From: CAYMZZ01 sp044463125
GTDB lineage: Bacteria > Bacteroidota > Bacteroidia > Chitinophagales > Chitinophagaceae
DNA length: 64,000 nucleotides
Direction of reading: 5' to 3'
NCBI GenBank assembly: GCA_044463125.1
Contig: JBIQMS010000006.1
Span: 1 to 64,000, forward strand
Shown here piece after piece: positions 56,165 to 64,000 of the stretch; the first letter of the stretch is position 1; every line of letters starts with the position of its first letter. Below the pieces are notes generated by a model, which did no database searches, had not been told where the DNA came from, and saw only the letters and a list, made by a program, of their open reading frames with translations. Both the position numbers and the translations under genes were made by a program.

Positions 56165-56779
56165 TTGCCTGCTTCTAACCCTCATACTGTTCAGTTGCGG
56201 GAGCTGCAGATCAGGATTGCCGGAAACGATGAAGCCGCTTTTACGCAGCTTTACCTGCTTTTTGGCAAAAAGCTGACGCAGTTTGCTCTCAGTCTGGTTC
56301 GCTCCAAAGAAATTGCGGAAGAACTGGTGGAGGATGTATTTGTAAAACTCTGGAGCCAGCGCCGGCAAATCACCGAAATAGAAAATATCCGCGTTTATCT
56401 GTACGTGGCGGTAAAAAACCGCTCCCTCAATGCGCTTTCTCAAAAAGCGAGGGAACTGGTAGCTGCCCCTTTCGACTATCTGGATACGCAGGTCCACGAT
56501 TTTTCGGCCGATCCTTACGAAATGCTGATCACCGCCGAAATGATGGAAAAGATGCGCGGCGCAGTAGAATCCCTACCCCCCCGATGCAAAATGATCTTCA
56601 AACTCATCCGGGAGGATGGCCTGCGCTACAAAGAAGTGGCTGAAATTCTGAATATCTCCGTTAATACCATCGACGTGCAAATGGCCATCGCCATCCGGAA
56701 AATCTGTACCGTATTGCATGTGGCAAAGCCGGAAAAGAACCGGATTGCTGAAAAGGCGGAAAATCTGAAAAAAAATTAA
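56165..56779 (+). CDS. ECF-type sigma-70 family RNA polymerase sigma factor
   Basis: A 204-residue ECF sigma factor. Region 2 covers about 25-95 (LYLLFGKKLTQFALSLV, VEDVFVKLWSQRR, YLYVAVKNRSLN) and region 4 about 125-180 (SLPPRCKMIFKLIREDG, YKEVAEILNISVNTIDVQM). It is of the type paired with FecR anti-sigma proteins that sense TonB-dependent transporters. The only plausible starts are TTG at 56165 or 56195: an in-frame stop lies four codons upstream and no ATG occurs before region 4. FecR follows 60 nt downstream. Confidence 0.92.
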   Translation: MPASNPHTVQLRELQIRIAGNDEAAFTQLYLLFGKKLTQFALSLVRSKEIAEELVEDVFVKLWSQRRQITEIENIRVYLYVAVKNRSLNALSQKARELVAAPFDYLDTQVHDFSADPYEMLITAEMMEKMRGAVESLPPRCKMIFKLIREDGLRYKEVAEILNISVNTIDVQMAIAIRKICTVLHVAKPEKNRIAEKAENLKKN

Positions 56780-56839
56780 GACTGCATTAGTAGACTGCAT
56801 TGATATTCCTGTCCTTAGCAGGATAAGCAAGCTGGCTGC

Positions 56840-57961
56840 ATGAACCATTCCGACCGCATTTGGCAATTAATGGCCCGGGTCCTTAACCAGGAAGCCTCGG
56901 CAACTGAGCACGAAGAGCTGCAAGCGCTCCTCCATGCCGATGAAAGCCTGCAACAGCAGTTTGACCTGCTGAGCCGCATTTGGCAGGAAAGAGAAAGCGG
57001 CGCCGATGATGAATCGGAAGCCCGCGCCACGGTTCAAAAAATCATTCACAAGGCTGAAGAAGAAACTGATCTCATTGTACTATACGATGCGGCGATACGT
57101 CGCCGCAGGATACGCGCCTGGCGCATAGCGGCCATGCTGCTAATACTCCTATCGGCCGGTTTGGGCTATCTCTTCATCAATGCGCGTAACGATTCGGGCA
57201 CCATGGCCCGCAACAACTCACTCAAAGAATCGCTGGTGGCGCAAAAAGGCAGCCGCACCCGTTCCATGCTTCCCGATGGCAGTACGGTTTGGCTGAATGC
57301 GGGATCGCGGTTGCATTATATAAACGACTTTAATGGTGAAACCCGGGAAGTAAGCCTGGAAGGAGAAGCCTATTTCGATATCGCCAAAAAAGAAAATCAA
57401 CCCTTCATCGTACATACCGGCGGCATTAGAATCCGCGTGCTGGGAACCGCCTTTAATGTGAAGAGCTATCCCGAAGACAGAAACGTGGAAACAACGCTTT
57501 TTCATGGACGGGTGCAGGTAGACAGAATGGTGGAGGTAAATGATAGCCCCGAACGAGAAATCATCGATTTGCGACCCAACCAGAAATTGATTCTTCCCAA
57601 GCAAGCAGCTATAGAAAGGCAGGAACTGTCTAAAGAAATACAACCTGCACAAATTCTTTCCCAGGCCGATTTCATCATCGCGCCCATCGACAGCACCAAG
57701 AAGGAGGAAGAACGTTTTGAAACAGCCTGGTTATATAGCCGCCTTGAATTCAGGGGTGATAATTTCGAACAGCTGGCTTATAAACTGGAGAGATGGTATG
57801 ATGTAGAGGTCCGCTTCACAGACGAAAACGTAAAGAAGCTCAATTTCAACGGGTCGTTCGAAAAAGAATCCATAGCGGAAGCCTTCGCGGCCCTGCAAAC
57901 GGCTTTACCTTATTTCACTTATAAAATAGAAAATAATGTCATTATTGTTGGTGCACCTTGA
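56840..57961 (+). CDS. FecR family anti-sigma factor
   Basis: A 373-residue single-pass membrane protein: N-terminal cytoplasmic sigma-binding part (1-90, with WQLMARVLNQEA-type helix QLMARVLNQEAS), membrane helix (about 95-113, IAAMLLILLSAGLGYLFI), a periplasmic FecR domain (about 130-245; DGSTVWLNAGSRLHY, VSLEGEAYFDIAK, VLGTAFNVKSYPED) and a C-terminal DUF4974-like domain (about 295-373). It receives the signal from the SusC STN domain and controls the adjacent sigma factor. Confidence 0.93.
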   Translation: MNHSDRIWQLMARVLNQEASATEHEELQALLHADESLQQQFDLLSRIWQERESGADDESEARATVQKIIHKAEEETDLIVLYDAAIRRRRIRAWRIAAMLLILLSAGLGYLFINARNDSGTMARNNSLKESLVAQKGSRTRSMLPDGSTVWLNAGSRLHYINDFNGETREVSLEGEAYFDIAKKENQPFIVHTGGIRIRVLGTAFNVKSYPEDRNVETTLFHGRVQVDRMVEVNDSPEREIIDLRPNQKLILPKQAAIERQELSKEIQPAQILSQADFIIAPIDSTKKEEERFETAWLYSRLEFRGDNFEQLAYKLERWYDVEVRFTDENVKKLNFNGSFEKESIAEAFAALQTALPYFTYKIENNVIIVGAP

Positions 57962-58098
57962 CAACCTGCACCCGAAATAGGCTGGAAAAAAGAGGCGAAA
58001 GATGTGTCAGCATCCTCCGCCAAAGAACAGGCTAAACTTGAAACGAAGACCCAACTCTATACGAGTTCGGATTGTTTAACCCATAATTTGCTAAAAGT

Positions 58099-61000
58099 AT
58101 GAAAAGTTTTCTAACGGCTGGCATCAGACCGTTGTCAACCAAAGTGCTGCTTGCTATGAAACTGACTGCTTTGCTGACATTCTTCTTTACGCTGAATGTA
58201 TCGGCCAATGGCTTTGGACAGGACAAGATAAGTCTGAAGGCCAAAAAAACCGAGATCAGCGGAGTGCTTCGCATCATTGAGAAGCAGACCAACTATCGCT
58301 TTCTTTACAACAACAATTTGCAGGGTATTCGCGAAAAAGTGACCGTAGATGTAAAAGATGCGGCGCTCAACGAGGTACTGGATTTGATCCTCGGCAAGGT
58401 GCAGTTATTGTACCAGTCGATGGGCAATAACCTGATCGTGATCAAGGAGAATCCCATCGCCATGGAAAGGGTGGATGTGATTGTTCGGGGTCGTGTAACC
58501 GGAGAGGGTGGTATGCCTTTGGCCGGCGCCAGCGTGTTGGTAAAAGGTACCACCATTGGTACAACCACTAACAATGAAGGTAATTTCTCCTTCTCCGTGC
58601 CCGACGCTAATGTTACGCTGGTGATTTCTTCCATCGGTTACGACGAAATGGAAGTGGCCCTGGGCGGCCGCACCGATATCAGTGTGCAGTTGACACTGTC
58701 TACACAGGTAATGGACCAGGTAGTAGTAATCGGATATGGTACGGCGAGCAAACGCGACCTTACCGGTTCTATTGTAAAAGTAGATGGCAAGGATATTGCC
58801 GACAAACCCAACCCCAACCCAGTTGCATCCTTGCAGGGTAGGGTTGCCGGTCTTTCTGTGGTGAATAATGGTACACCGGGCCGCGCACCGGATATCCGCA
58901 TCCGCGGTACATCCAGTATCGGAGCCGTTACGCCATTATATATAGTAGATGGAATTTTCCAGGATAATATCGACTATATAAACCCCAATGATATTGAGTC
59001 GATCGAAATTCTGAAAGATCCTTCTTCCCTGGCCATCTTTGGTGTGCGCGGGGCTACTGGCGTTATTGCTGTAACTACCAAGAAAGCCAAAGCCGGACAG
59101 GTGACTGTAAACTTCAATACAACCTATGGCTTTAAGAAACTGGTTGATAAAATTGAATTGGCCAACCGCCAGGAATTCGAAACTCTGTTCGCCGAAGAGC
59201 GTGCGAACAATGGCGTTACGGATCCTTATGATTATACCGGACTGGATGCCAATACCGACTGGATTGATGCGGTAACCCGTACAGGCCGTTTCAATTCCAA
59301 CAACCTCTCCATTTCCGGTAGTTCTGAAAAAAACAGATTCAATCTGGGTTTGGGTTATATTTCTGATGAAGGCATTATACGTCGCGAGAAATTGCAGAAA
59401 TGGCTGCTTTCTTTCAACGACGAGTTGCGGATCAATAAGAACATACGCGTTGGCATTAACTTCAATGCCAGTCGTCAGAATAATCCCTACGACGCTACCT
59501 GGGTATTGGATGCGGCACGGAAAGTGATTCCGCATGTATCAGCCGATACGCGCAATTTCTATGTAAAGAATCCGTATGGAACCGACAGCATGTTTATGGA
59601 CATTTATTCGGCACTGGATGTAGGCTTGCAATCATCCGGCGTAATCAACCCACTGGTAGTGCTGGAGAACGAATGGGATAAGACTATTAATATTGAATAC
59701 CGCACCGTGGGTAGCGCCTTTGCCGAAGTAACATTCCTGAAGAATTTCACCGCCAGGTCAACGGTGTATGCGGATATGAGTAATCTCAACCGTCGTACCT
59801 ATTCTCCTTTATACTACGCTTACAACCCGCGTACCCTGGAGCCCTTCCTGTACAATCAGACAACAAGGGTGGGTGAATCAGATGAAACCTGGCGTAAGTT
59901 TCAGCAGGATCATGTGTTGACTTATAAGAACAGTTTTGGAGACCACAATATAACCGCTACCACCGGTTTCACCACTTTCTATTATGGTTTCCGTGGTCGG
60001 TATGGCAATTCAGCGCAATATCCATCATCGGCGGGTGGTTTGCCCATTCCTGATGACAAGCGTTTCTGGTATGTGAACAATGGTTTCCAGGATCCCTCGA
60101 ATACCAGCGCATCATCCGGTCAAAGCGAATACTCTACTGTTTCATTCCTGGCTCGTGCGTTGTATAACTATAAGAACAAGTATTACCTGAATGCTTCCTT
60201 CCGTAACGATGCCTCTTCGCGCCTGCCCGAGCAAAACCGGAATCAGCAATTCTGGGCAGTAGGCCTGGCCTGGGAAATGAGCCGCGAAGCCTTCATGGAT
60301 AATATCGAGCAGATCAATTTCCTGAAAGTAAAATCATCGGTGGGTGTGCTGGGTAACCAAACCGCTGCTTTTGATAATGGCGCTCCGATTGATTATCCTT
60401 TCTTCCCGCTGCTTCAGAGTGGACAGAGCGCTGTATTTGGCACCAATGTGTACAATGCCGCCCGTCCCGTATATCTGCCCAGCCCTGATCTGCAATGGGA
60501 AACCATTACCGCTTATGAATTTGGCGTGGAAGCGGCAGCCTTTAGTAACCGTTTGAATTTTGAAGCCAACTACTTCAACCGCACTACCAAGAACCTGATG
60601 ACTTATGTGGATCGTAGTCCGATTGGTTTGGATGACCAGTTGATCAACGGTGGTCGTATCCAGAACCGTGGGGTGGAATTGATGGCCAGTTGGAGGCAGA
60701 ATATTGGCAGTGATCTTACCCTTACTGTTGGCGGTAATATCACATTCCTGAACAACAAGGTGTTGGAGTTGAGTGAAGCTCTGCCCACCGGTATCCTGCA
60801 ACGTTTGTTCCAGAACAATGGTAGCGCCGAAAGCCGCACCGCTCCCGGTTATCCCATTGGTTCATTCTTTGGTTATGTAGTTGAGGGGATCTATCAGAGC
60901 TATGCCGATATCCTCGCTTCTCCGGTGGCTTCTTCACTGGGTGCTTATCGCCCGGGTGATTTCAAATTTAAAGATATCAATGGCCCTGATGGTAAAGGCC

Positions 61001-61536
61001 CTGATGGAAAGATTACATCCGACGACCGCACTTTTATTGGCAATCCCACTCCCGATTTCACATATGGAGGTTATGTGAACCTGGCCTATAAAGGCTTTAG
61101 CCTCGGCATTGATTTCAATGGCGTATACGGCAACGAAATATTCCGTACCTGGGGTTCCCTTGAATCGCCCTTTCAGCGTGTGAACTATCCTCGTGAAAAA
61201 CTGGGTCGCTGGAATGGCCCCGGCTCATCCAACTGGGTGCCGCTGGTAAGCCAGGCCGACCGGTTCAATTACAATGGCTCTACTTATAATATCGAAGATG
61301 GCAGTTACTTCCGTCTGCGGAATATCCAATTGGCTTATAATTTCAACCGCACAGTTCTGAACAAACTCAAGATGCGCGACCTGCGTGTGTTTGCAAACGT
61401 TCAAAACCTGAAAACCTGGAAGAATAATATCGGGTACACGCCTGAGTTTGGCGGTGATGCTACAGCTTTTGGATATGATAATGCCGGCGGCGCCATTCCC
61501 GTGGTGACCACATTTGGACTGAATGTAACTTTCTAA
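58099..61536 (+). CDS. SusC/RagA TonB-linked outer-membrane transporter with STN domain
   Basis: A 1145-residue TonB-dependent transporter. Signal peptide about 1-41, STN signalling domain (about 45-115, EISGVLRIIEKQTNYRFLYNN), carboxypeptidase-like beta-sandwich (about 128-210), TonB-box/plug region (VVVIGYGTASKRDLTGSI, then TSSIGAVTPLYIVDG) and a C-terminal barrel ending in Phe (FGLNVTF). The STN domain marks a signal-transducing transporter that communicates with FecR. Substrate unknown. The 137-nt leader has a small AACTC-TATAC-GAGTT dyad at 58053-58067, possibly a regulatory site. Confidence 0.95.
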   Translation: MKSFLTAGIRPLSTKVLLAMKLTALLTFFFTLNVSANGFGQDKISLKAKKTEISGVLRIIEKQTNYRFLYNNNLQGIREKVTVDVKDAALNEVLDLILGKVQLLYQSMGNNLIVIKENPIAMERVDVIVRGRVTGEGGMPLAGASVLVKGTTIGTTTNNEGNFSFSVPDANVTLVISSIGYDEMEVALGGRTDISVQLTLSTQVMDQVVVIGYGTASKRDLTGSIVKVDGKDIADKPNPNPVASLQGRVAGLSVVNNGTPGRAPDIRIRGTSSIGAVTPLYIVDGIFQDNIDYINPNDIESIEILKDPSSLAIFGVRGATGVIAVTTKKAKAGQVTVNFNTTYGFKKLVDKIELANRQEFETLFAEERANNGVTDPYDYTGLDANTDWIDAVTRTGRFNSNNLSISGSSEKNRFNLGLGYISDEGIIRREKLQKWLLSFNDELRINKNIRVGINFNASRQNNPYDATWVLDAARKVIPHVSADTRNFYVKNPYGTDSMFMDIYSALDVGLQSSGVINPLVVLENEWDKTINIEYRTVGSAFAEVTFLKNFTARSTVYADMSNLNRRTYSPLYYAYNPRTLEPFLYNQTTRVGESDETWRKFQQDHVLTYKNSFGDHNITATTGFTTFYYGFRGRYGNSAQYPSSAGGLPIPDDKRFWYVNNGFQDPSNTSASSGQSEYSTVSFLARALYNYKNKYYLNASFRNDASSRLPEQNRNQQFWAVGLAWEMSREAFMDNIEQINFLKVKSSVGVLGNQTAAFDNGAPIDYPFFPLLQSGQSAVFGTNVYNAARPVYLPSPDLQWETITAYEFGVEAAAFSNRLNFEANYFNRTTKNLMTYVDRSPIGLDDQLINGGRIQNRGVELMASWRQNIGSDLTLTVGGNITFLNNKVLELSEALPTGILQRLFQNNGSAESRTAPGYPIGSFFGYVVEGIYQSYADILASPVASSLGAYRPGDFKFKDINGPDGKGPDGKITSDDRTFIGNPTPDFTYGGYVNLAYKGFSLGIDFNGVYGNEIFRTWGSLESPFQRVNYPREKLGRWNGPGSSNWVPLVSQADRFNYNGSTYNIEDGSYFRLRNIQLAYNFNRTVLNKLKMRDLRVFANVQNLKTWKNNIGYTPEFGGDATAFGYDNAGGAIPVVTTFGLNVTF

Positions 61537-61556
61537 AATTCAAAACTAGCTTTACT

Positions 61557-63155
61557 ATGAAACGATATAATAGCAGAACGGTATGGGGGTTGCTGATAGC
61601 GTTGCCGCTATTGGTAACTTCGCTGGGATGTAAGAAATTTTTGGATCGCAAGCCGCTTACGCAGACCTTTTACGACATCCCACAAGGGGGCCTGGAGGGC
61701 CGGGTATTTGGTCTGTACAATATCCTCCGGGGGTATGCCGGGTTTAGCTCCCTTCCATGGATCGATTTCCATAGCATTCGTGACGACGATGCCTTAAAGG
61801 GAAGCGACGCAAATGATGGCGCAGAAATTATAACTGAATTTGAAACATTCCAGTACACTAAAGATGATTGGGCCACGAATACTTATTGGAATGATCATTT
61901 TTATATGATTAATGAGGCCAACTTTGTATTGGATTCTTTCAAAAAAATTCAAAATCCCGATCCATCAACCATTCGCAATGTGGGCGAAGCATGCTTCTTT
62001 GCGGCTTATTCCTATTTTGAACTGGTAAAAGCTTATGGTGAAGTGCCGCTCTTTAATTATTACATCAGGACCCCGCAAGATGGAATTCGCGATAAATCTC
62101 CCATACCGGCGATTTATCAATTCATCGATTCCTGCCTGCAGGTGGCAGCCACTAATTTGCCCCTGACCGCTGCCGAGTATGGTCCGGGGTTTGATGGCCG
62201 CCTCACCCGTGGAGCAGTTAATACGCTTTGGGCTCAAACATATTTGTTTAGGCAGAATTGGGCGCGCGTGGTGGCACTCTGTAATGAAGTGATCGCCTCC
62301 AACCAGTACCGACTTCTCGATGAATTTTCGGATATATGGATCGATGGAGTGGATGGTTTGGGTAAAAACAGTGATGAGTCAATTTGGGAAACGCAATGTT
62401 TTGTCGGAGAAAATGCACAAAGTAACAGTGCTGCCTACTACGGCAATTTCTGGGGAACTTCGCAGCAGGTACGGCAGAATGGAGCACCTATAGAATGGAA
62501 TCTGGGATGGGGTTGGAATGTGCCCAGCCAGAAACTGGAAGACGATTTCTCCGATGATGATCCTCGCAAGCGCAAAACCATTCTTTACTCCGGCCAATAT
62601 GATGGAGGAGAAGATGAGGGTGGGCATGGCGCCACGCTACCTGACTATACCAATCCCGATGGGCAGGGTGGTTTGGCACAGCCCTACTGGAGTAAAAAAA
62701 TGTACACAGGCAATAGCCCCGCAATGCGGGTGTGGACGGGCTATACCAATAATAATGGTGGCGAAGCCGGTTGGATTAATCATAGGATTCTTCGCTATGC
62801 AGATGTAATCCTGATGTTGGCAGAAGCATCCAATGAGTTGGACGATGGAGATACAGCGGAAGAAATGCTGGAGCTGATCAGGAATCGCGCCAGTGGAAAT
62901 CAGGGGCCTTCTCGCACCGTAGTTCCATTTATACCTTTTGATAATAAAGAGCAAATGCGGCAAGCCATCAAGGAAGAAAGAAGATGGGAATTTGCAATGG
63001 AGGGTTATCGTTTCTATGATCTGGTGCGCTGGGGCGATGCAGTAGCGGAATTGGGCTCTTTAGGCTATACCAACCGCTGTCGCTTTTATCCTATCCCGCA
63101 GCAAGCCATTAATTTGTCGGGAAATGTGCTAACACAGAACCCGGAATGGCCTTGA
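61557..63155 (+). CDS. SusD/RagB nutrient-binding lipoprotein
   Basis: A 532-residue surface lipoprotein with signal and lipobox SLGC (Cys about 23), then SusD family features: FLDRKPLTQTFYDIP, TPR-like helices with RNVGEACFFAAYSYFELVKAYGEVPL, and the C-terminal NRASGNQGPS, IKEERRWEFAMEGYRFYDLVRWG and FYPIPQQAINL. It caps SusC and captures the substrate. It starts 20 nt after susC. The glycan or peptide bound is unknown; no glycoside hydrolase is adjacent in the visible part. Confidence 0.95.
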   Translation: MKRYNSRTVWGLLIALPLLVTSLGCKKFLDRKPLTQTFYDIPQGGLEGRVFGLYNILRGYAGFSSLPWIDFHSIRDDDALKGSDANDGAEIITEFETFQYTKDDWATNTYWNDHFYMINEANFVLDSFKKIQNPDPSTIRNVGEACFFAAYSYFELVKAYGEVPLFNYYIRTPQDGIRDKSPIPAIYQFIDSCLQVAATNLPLTAAEYGPGFDGRLTRGAVNTLWAQTYLFRQNWARVVALCNEVIASNQYRLLDEFSDIWIDGVDGLGKNSDESIWETQCFVGENAQSNSAAYYGNFWGTSQQVRQNGAPIEWNLGWGWNVPSQKLEDDFSDDDPRKRKTILYSGQYDGGEDEGGHGATLPDYTNPDGQGGLAQPYWSKKMYTGNSPAMRVWTGYTNNNGGEAGWINHRILRYADVILMLAEASNELDDGDTAEEMLELIRNRASGNQGPSRTVVPFIPFDNKEQMRQAIKEERRWEFAMEGYRFYDLVRWGDAVAELGSLGYTNRCRFYPIPQQAINLSGNVLTQNPEWP

Positions 63156-63181
63156 TTTGTTAAAATTAAAAATTTGCTAGT

Positions 63182-64000
63182 ATGAAAAATATAATCCGAT
63201 ATGTTGGTTCAGCATTGGCCATCGCCATGCTGGCTTCCAGTTGTCAAAAAATGGAGCAAGCTGCTCTGGGTGATTACCCCATCGACTCAAACCCACCGGG
63301 TGGCCCCCTCAATTTTTATGCTGCATTTGACGGTACAAGCAACGATCCACTCCGGAATGCGGTGGACAGTATCCGTGCTAACTTCCCGGTCGACAATCCC
63401 TTAACATCCATCGACGGAATAAGTGGCGCAGGTTTACGGGGTGAAAACAAGAAATACGTGAAATATTCTAAACCTAATGATTGGGCAAACGCCGCAAAAG
63501 CATTCACGATTTCATGCTGGTACCGTAAAGATGGTCAAACCAAAAATAATATTGGAGGTAACGGACCAGAGTACTTAGTAAGCTTTAAGTCGAATAACGG
63601 ACATTGGTCAGGCTCAAATCTGCTTTTCTTTCTGGAAGGAAATAATACAGCCTGCGCGGTGAAAGTGATGATTGCAGATGCCAACGTGGCTGATTCGTGG
63701 ATGACCTGGGAAAATGCCACTGCCATCCCTGGGCTCGTTGATAACCAATGGCATCATGTCGCCATTGTGTATGACAACAATACCAGCACTATGACCCTCT
63801 ATATTGATGGAGTGGCCAATTCCGGAACACGAACATGGGGGGGGCATGGAGATATAAATATTAGCCCGGATGCAATTTCGGAAATGCGTATTGGCTCGGG
63901 GCCAGCTGATAATGTTGACACGGACAACTGGCTTGCGTCTACCTTCAAGGGCGATTTAGATCAGTTCCGTATGTACAGCGAAGCTCTGAGCGCCGCTGAA
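63182..64000 (+). CDS. LamG-domain lipoprotein, partial (cut by window end)
   Basis: A reading frame open from ATG 63182 to the end of the window (273 codons). It begins with a lipoprotein signal (residues 1-20, lipobox ASSC, Cys21), followed by a concanavalin A-like LamG/laminin-G-type domain (about 85-273; AFTISCWYRKDG, DNQWHHVAIVYDN, MTLYIDGVANSG, FKGDLDQFRMYSEALSAAE). Such proteins bind glycans or other ligands at the cell surface and commonly follow susCD. It begins 26 nt after susD and likely belongs to the same operon. Total length unknown. Confidence 0.88.
   Translation, partial: MKNIIRYVGSALAIAMLASSCQKMEQAALGDYPIDSNPPGGPLNFYAAFDGTSNDPLRNAVDSIRANFPVDNPLTSIDGISGAGLRGENKKYVKYSKPNDWANAAKAFTISCWYRKDGQTKNNIGGNGPEYLVSFKSNNGHWSGSNLLFFLEGNNTACAVKVMIADANVADSWMTWENATAIPGLVDNQWHHVAIVYDNNTSTMTLYIDGVANSGTRTWGGHGDINISPDAISEMRIGSGPADNVDTDNWLASTFKGDLDQFRMYSEALSAAE

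Overview
The window looks like a chromosomal segment of a Bacteroidota bacterium, most likely of the Chitinophagaceae. Evidence: the TAnnTTTG promoter class, absence of Shine-Dalgarno leaders, a SusC/SusD pair under an ECF sigma/FecR system, an S46 dipeptidyl peptidase, LytS/LytTR and CHASE3 signalling, a short-lid adenylate kinase and a long amidophosphoribosyltransferase variant. No rRNA, tRNA, CRISPR array, phage module or intact insertion sequence was seen. About 60 genes are supported.

Layout. 1-770: repeat-rich DNA without a credible gene. 764-9543: a DUF4834 protein, the rimP-nusA-infB transcription/translation block, a SurA-like chaperone and a PurF-type enzyme. 9585-15133: SixA-type phosphatase, glycosyltransferase, small lipoproteins, aminotransferase, MsrB, adenylate kinase. 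15208-18720: paaZ, a crotonase and an AlkA-type glycosylase in one operon. 18788-28405: FabG, GH3 protein, MetF, LptB, a two-parvulin PPIase, a TlpA-like protein, RlmD. 28467-29190: a zeta-toxin-like kinase overlapping a previously untracked 50-residue ORF. 29476-34135: two rhomboid proteases, an EEP-family hydrolase, CysS. 34148-38704: secreted oxidoreductase, fasciclin lipoprotein, LytS/LytTR pair. 38717-46119: MnmD, second AlkA-type glycosylase, dipeptide-epimerase-like enzyme, beta-barrel protein, S46 peptidase, Obg, a Cys-rich copper-binding-type protein and a small partner. 46356-49783: CHASE3 histidine kinase, receiver protein, sigma-54 activator. 49896-55986: phenylacetate catabolism (paaA-B-C-D-G-I and paaY) around a glycerate kinase. 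56165-64000: ECF sigma, FecR, SusC, SusD and a LamG lipoprotein cut by the window end.

Functionally, the phenylacetyl-CoA epoxidase subunits PaaABCD, isomerase PaaG, thioesterases PaaI/PaaY and the ring-opening PaaZ are present, but PaaE, PaaK, PaaH and PaaJ are not in this window. The sigma/FecR/SusCD locus is a self-contained signal-responsive nutrient uptake system.

The most unusual feature is non-coding. At least 15 intergenic regions carry degenerate tandem arrays with a period of exactly 7 or 8 nt, in six or seven sequence flavours, commonly arranged as facing inverted arms. They repeatedly begin at a stop codon (11 genes) and sometimes encode the last residues of the protein, or reach the start codon. 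Other notable signals: a promoter plus terminator-like hairpin in the rimP leader; a set of TAnnTTTG elements placed 3-5 nt before start codons, predicting leaderless mRNAs; and three 21-bp-phased direct repeats upstream of the fasciclin gene, next to a LytTR regulator.
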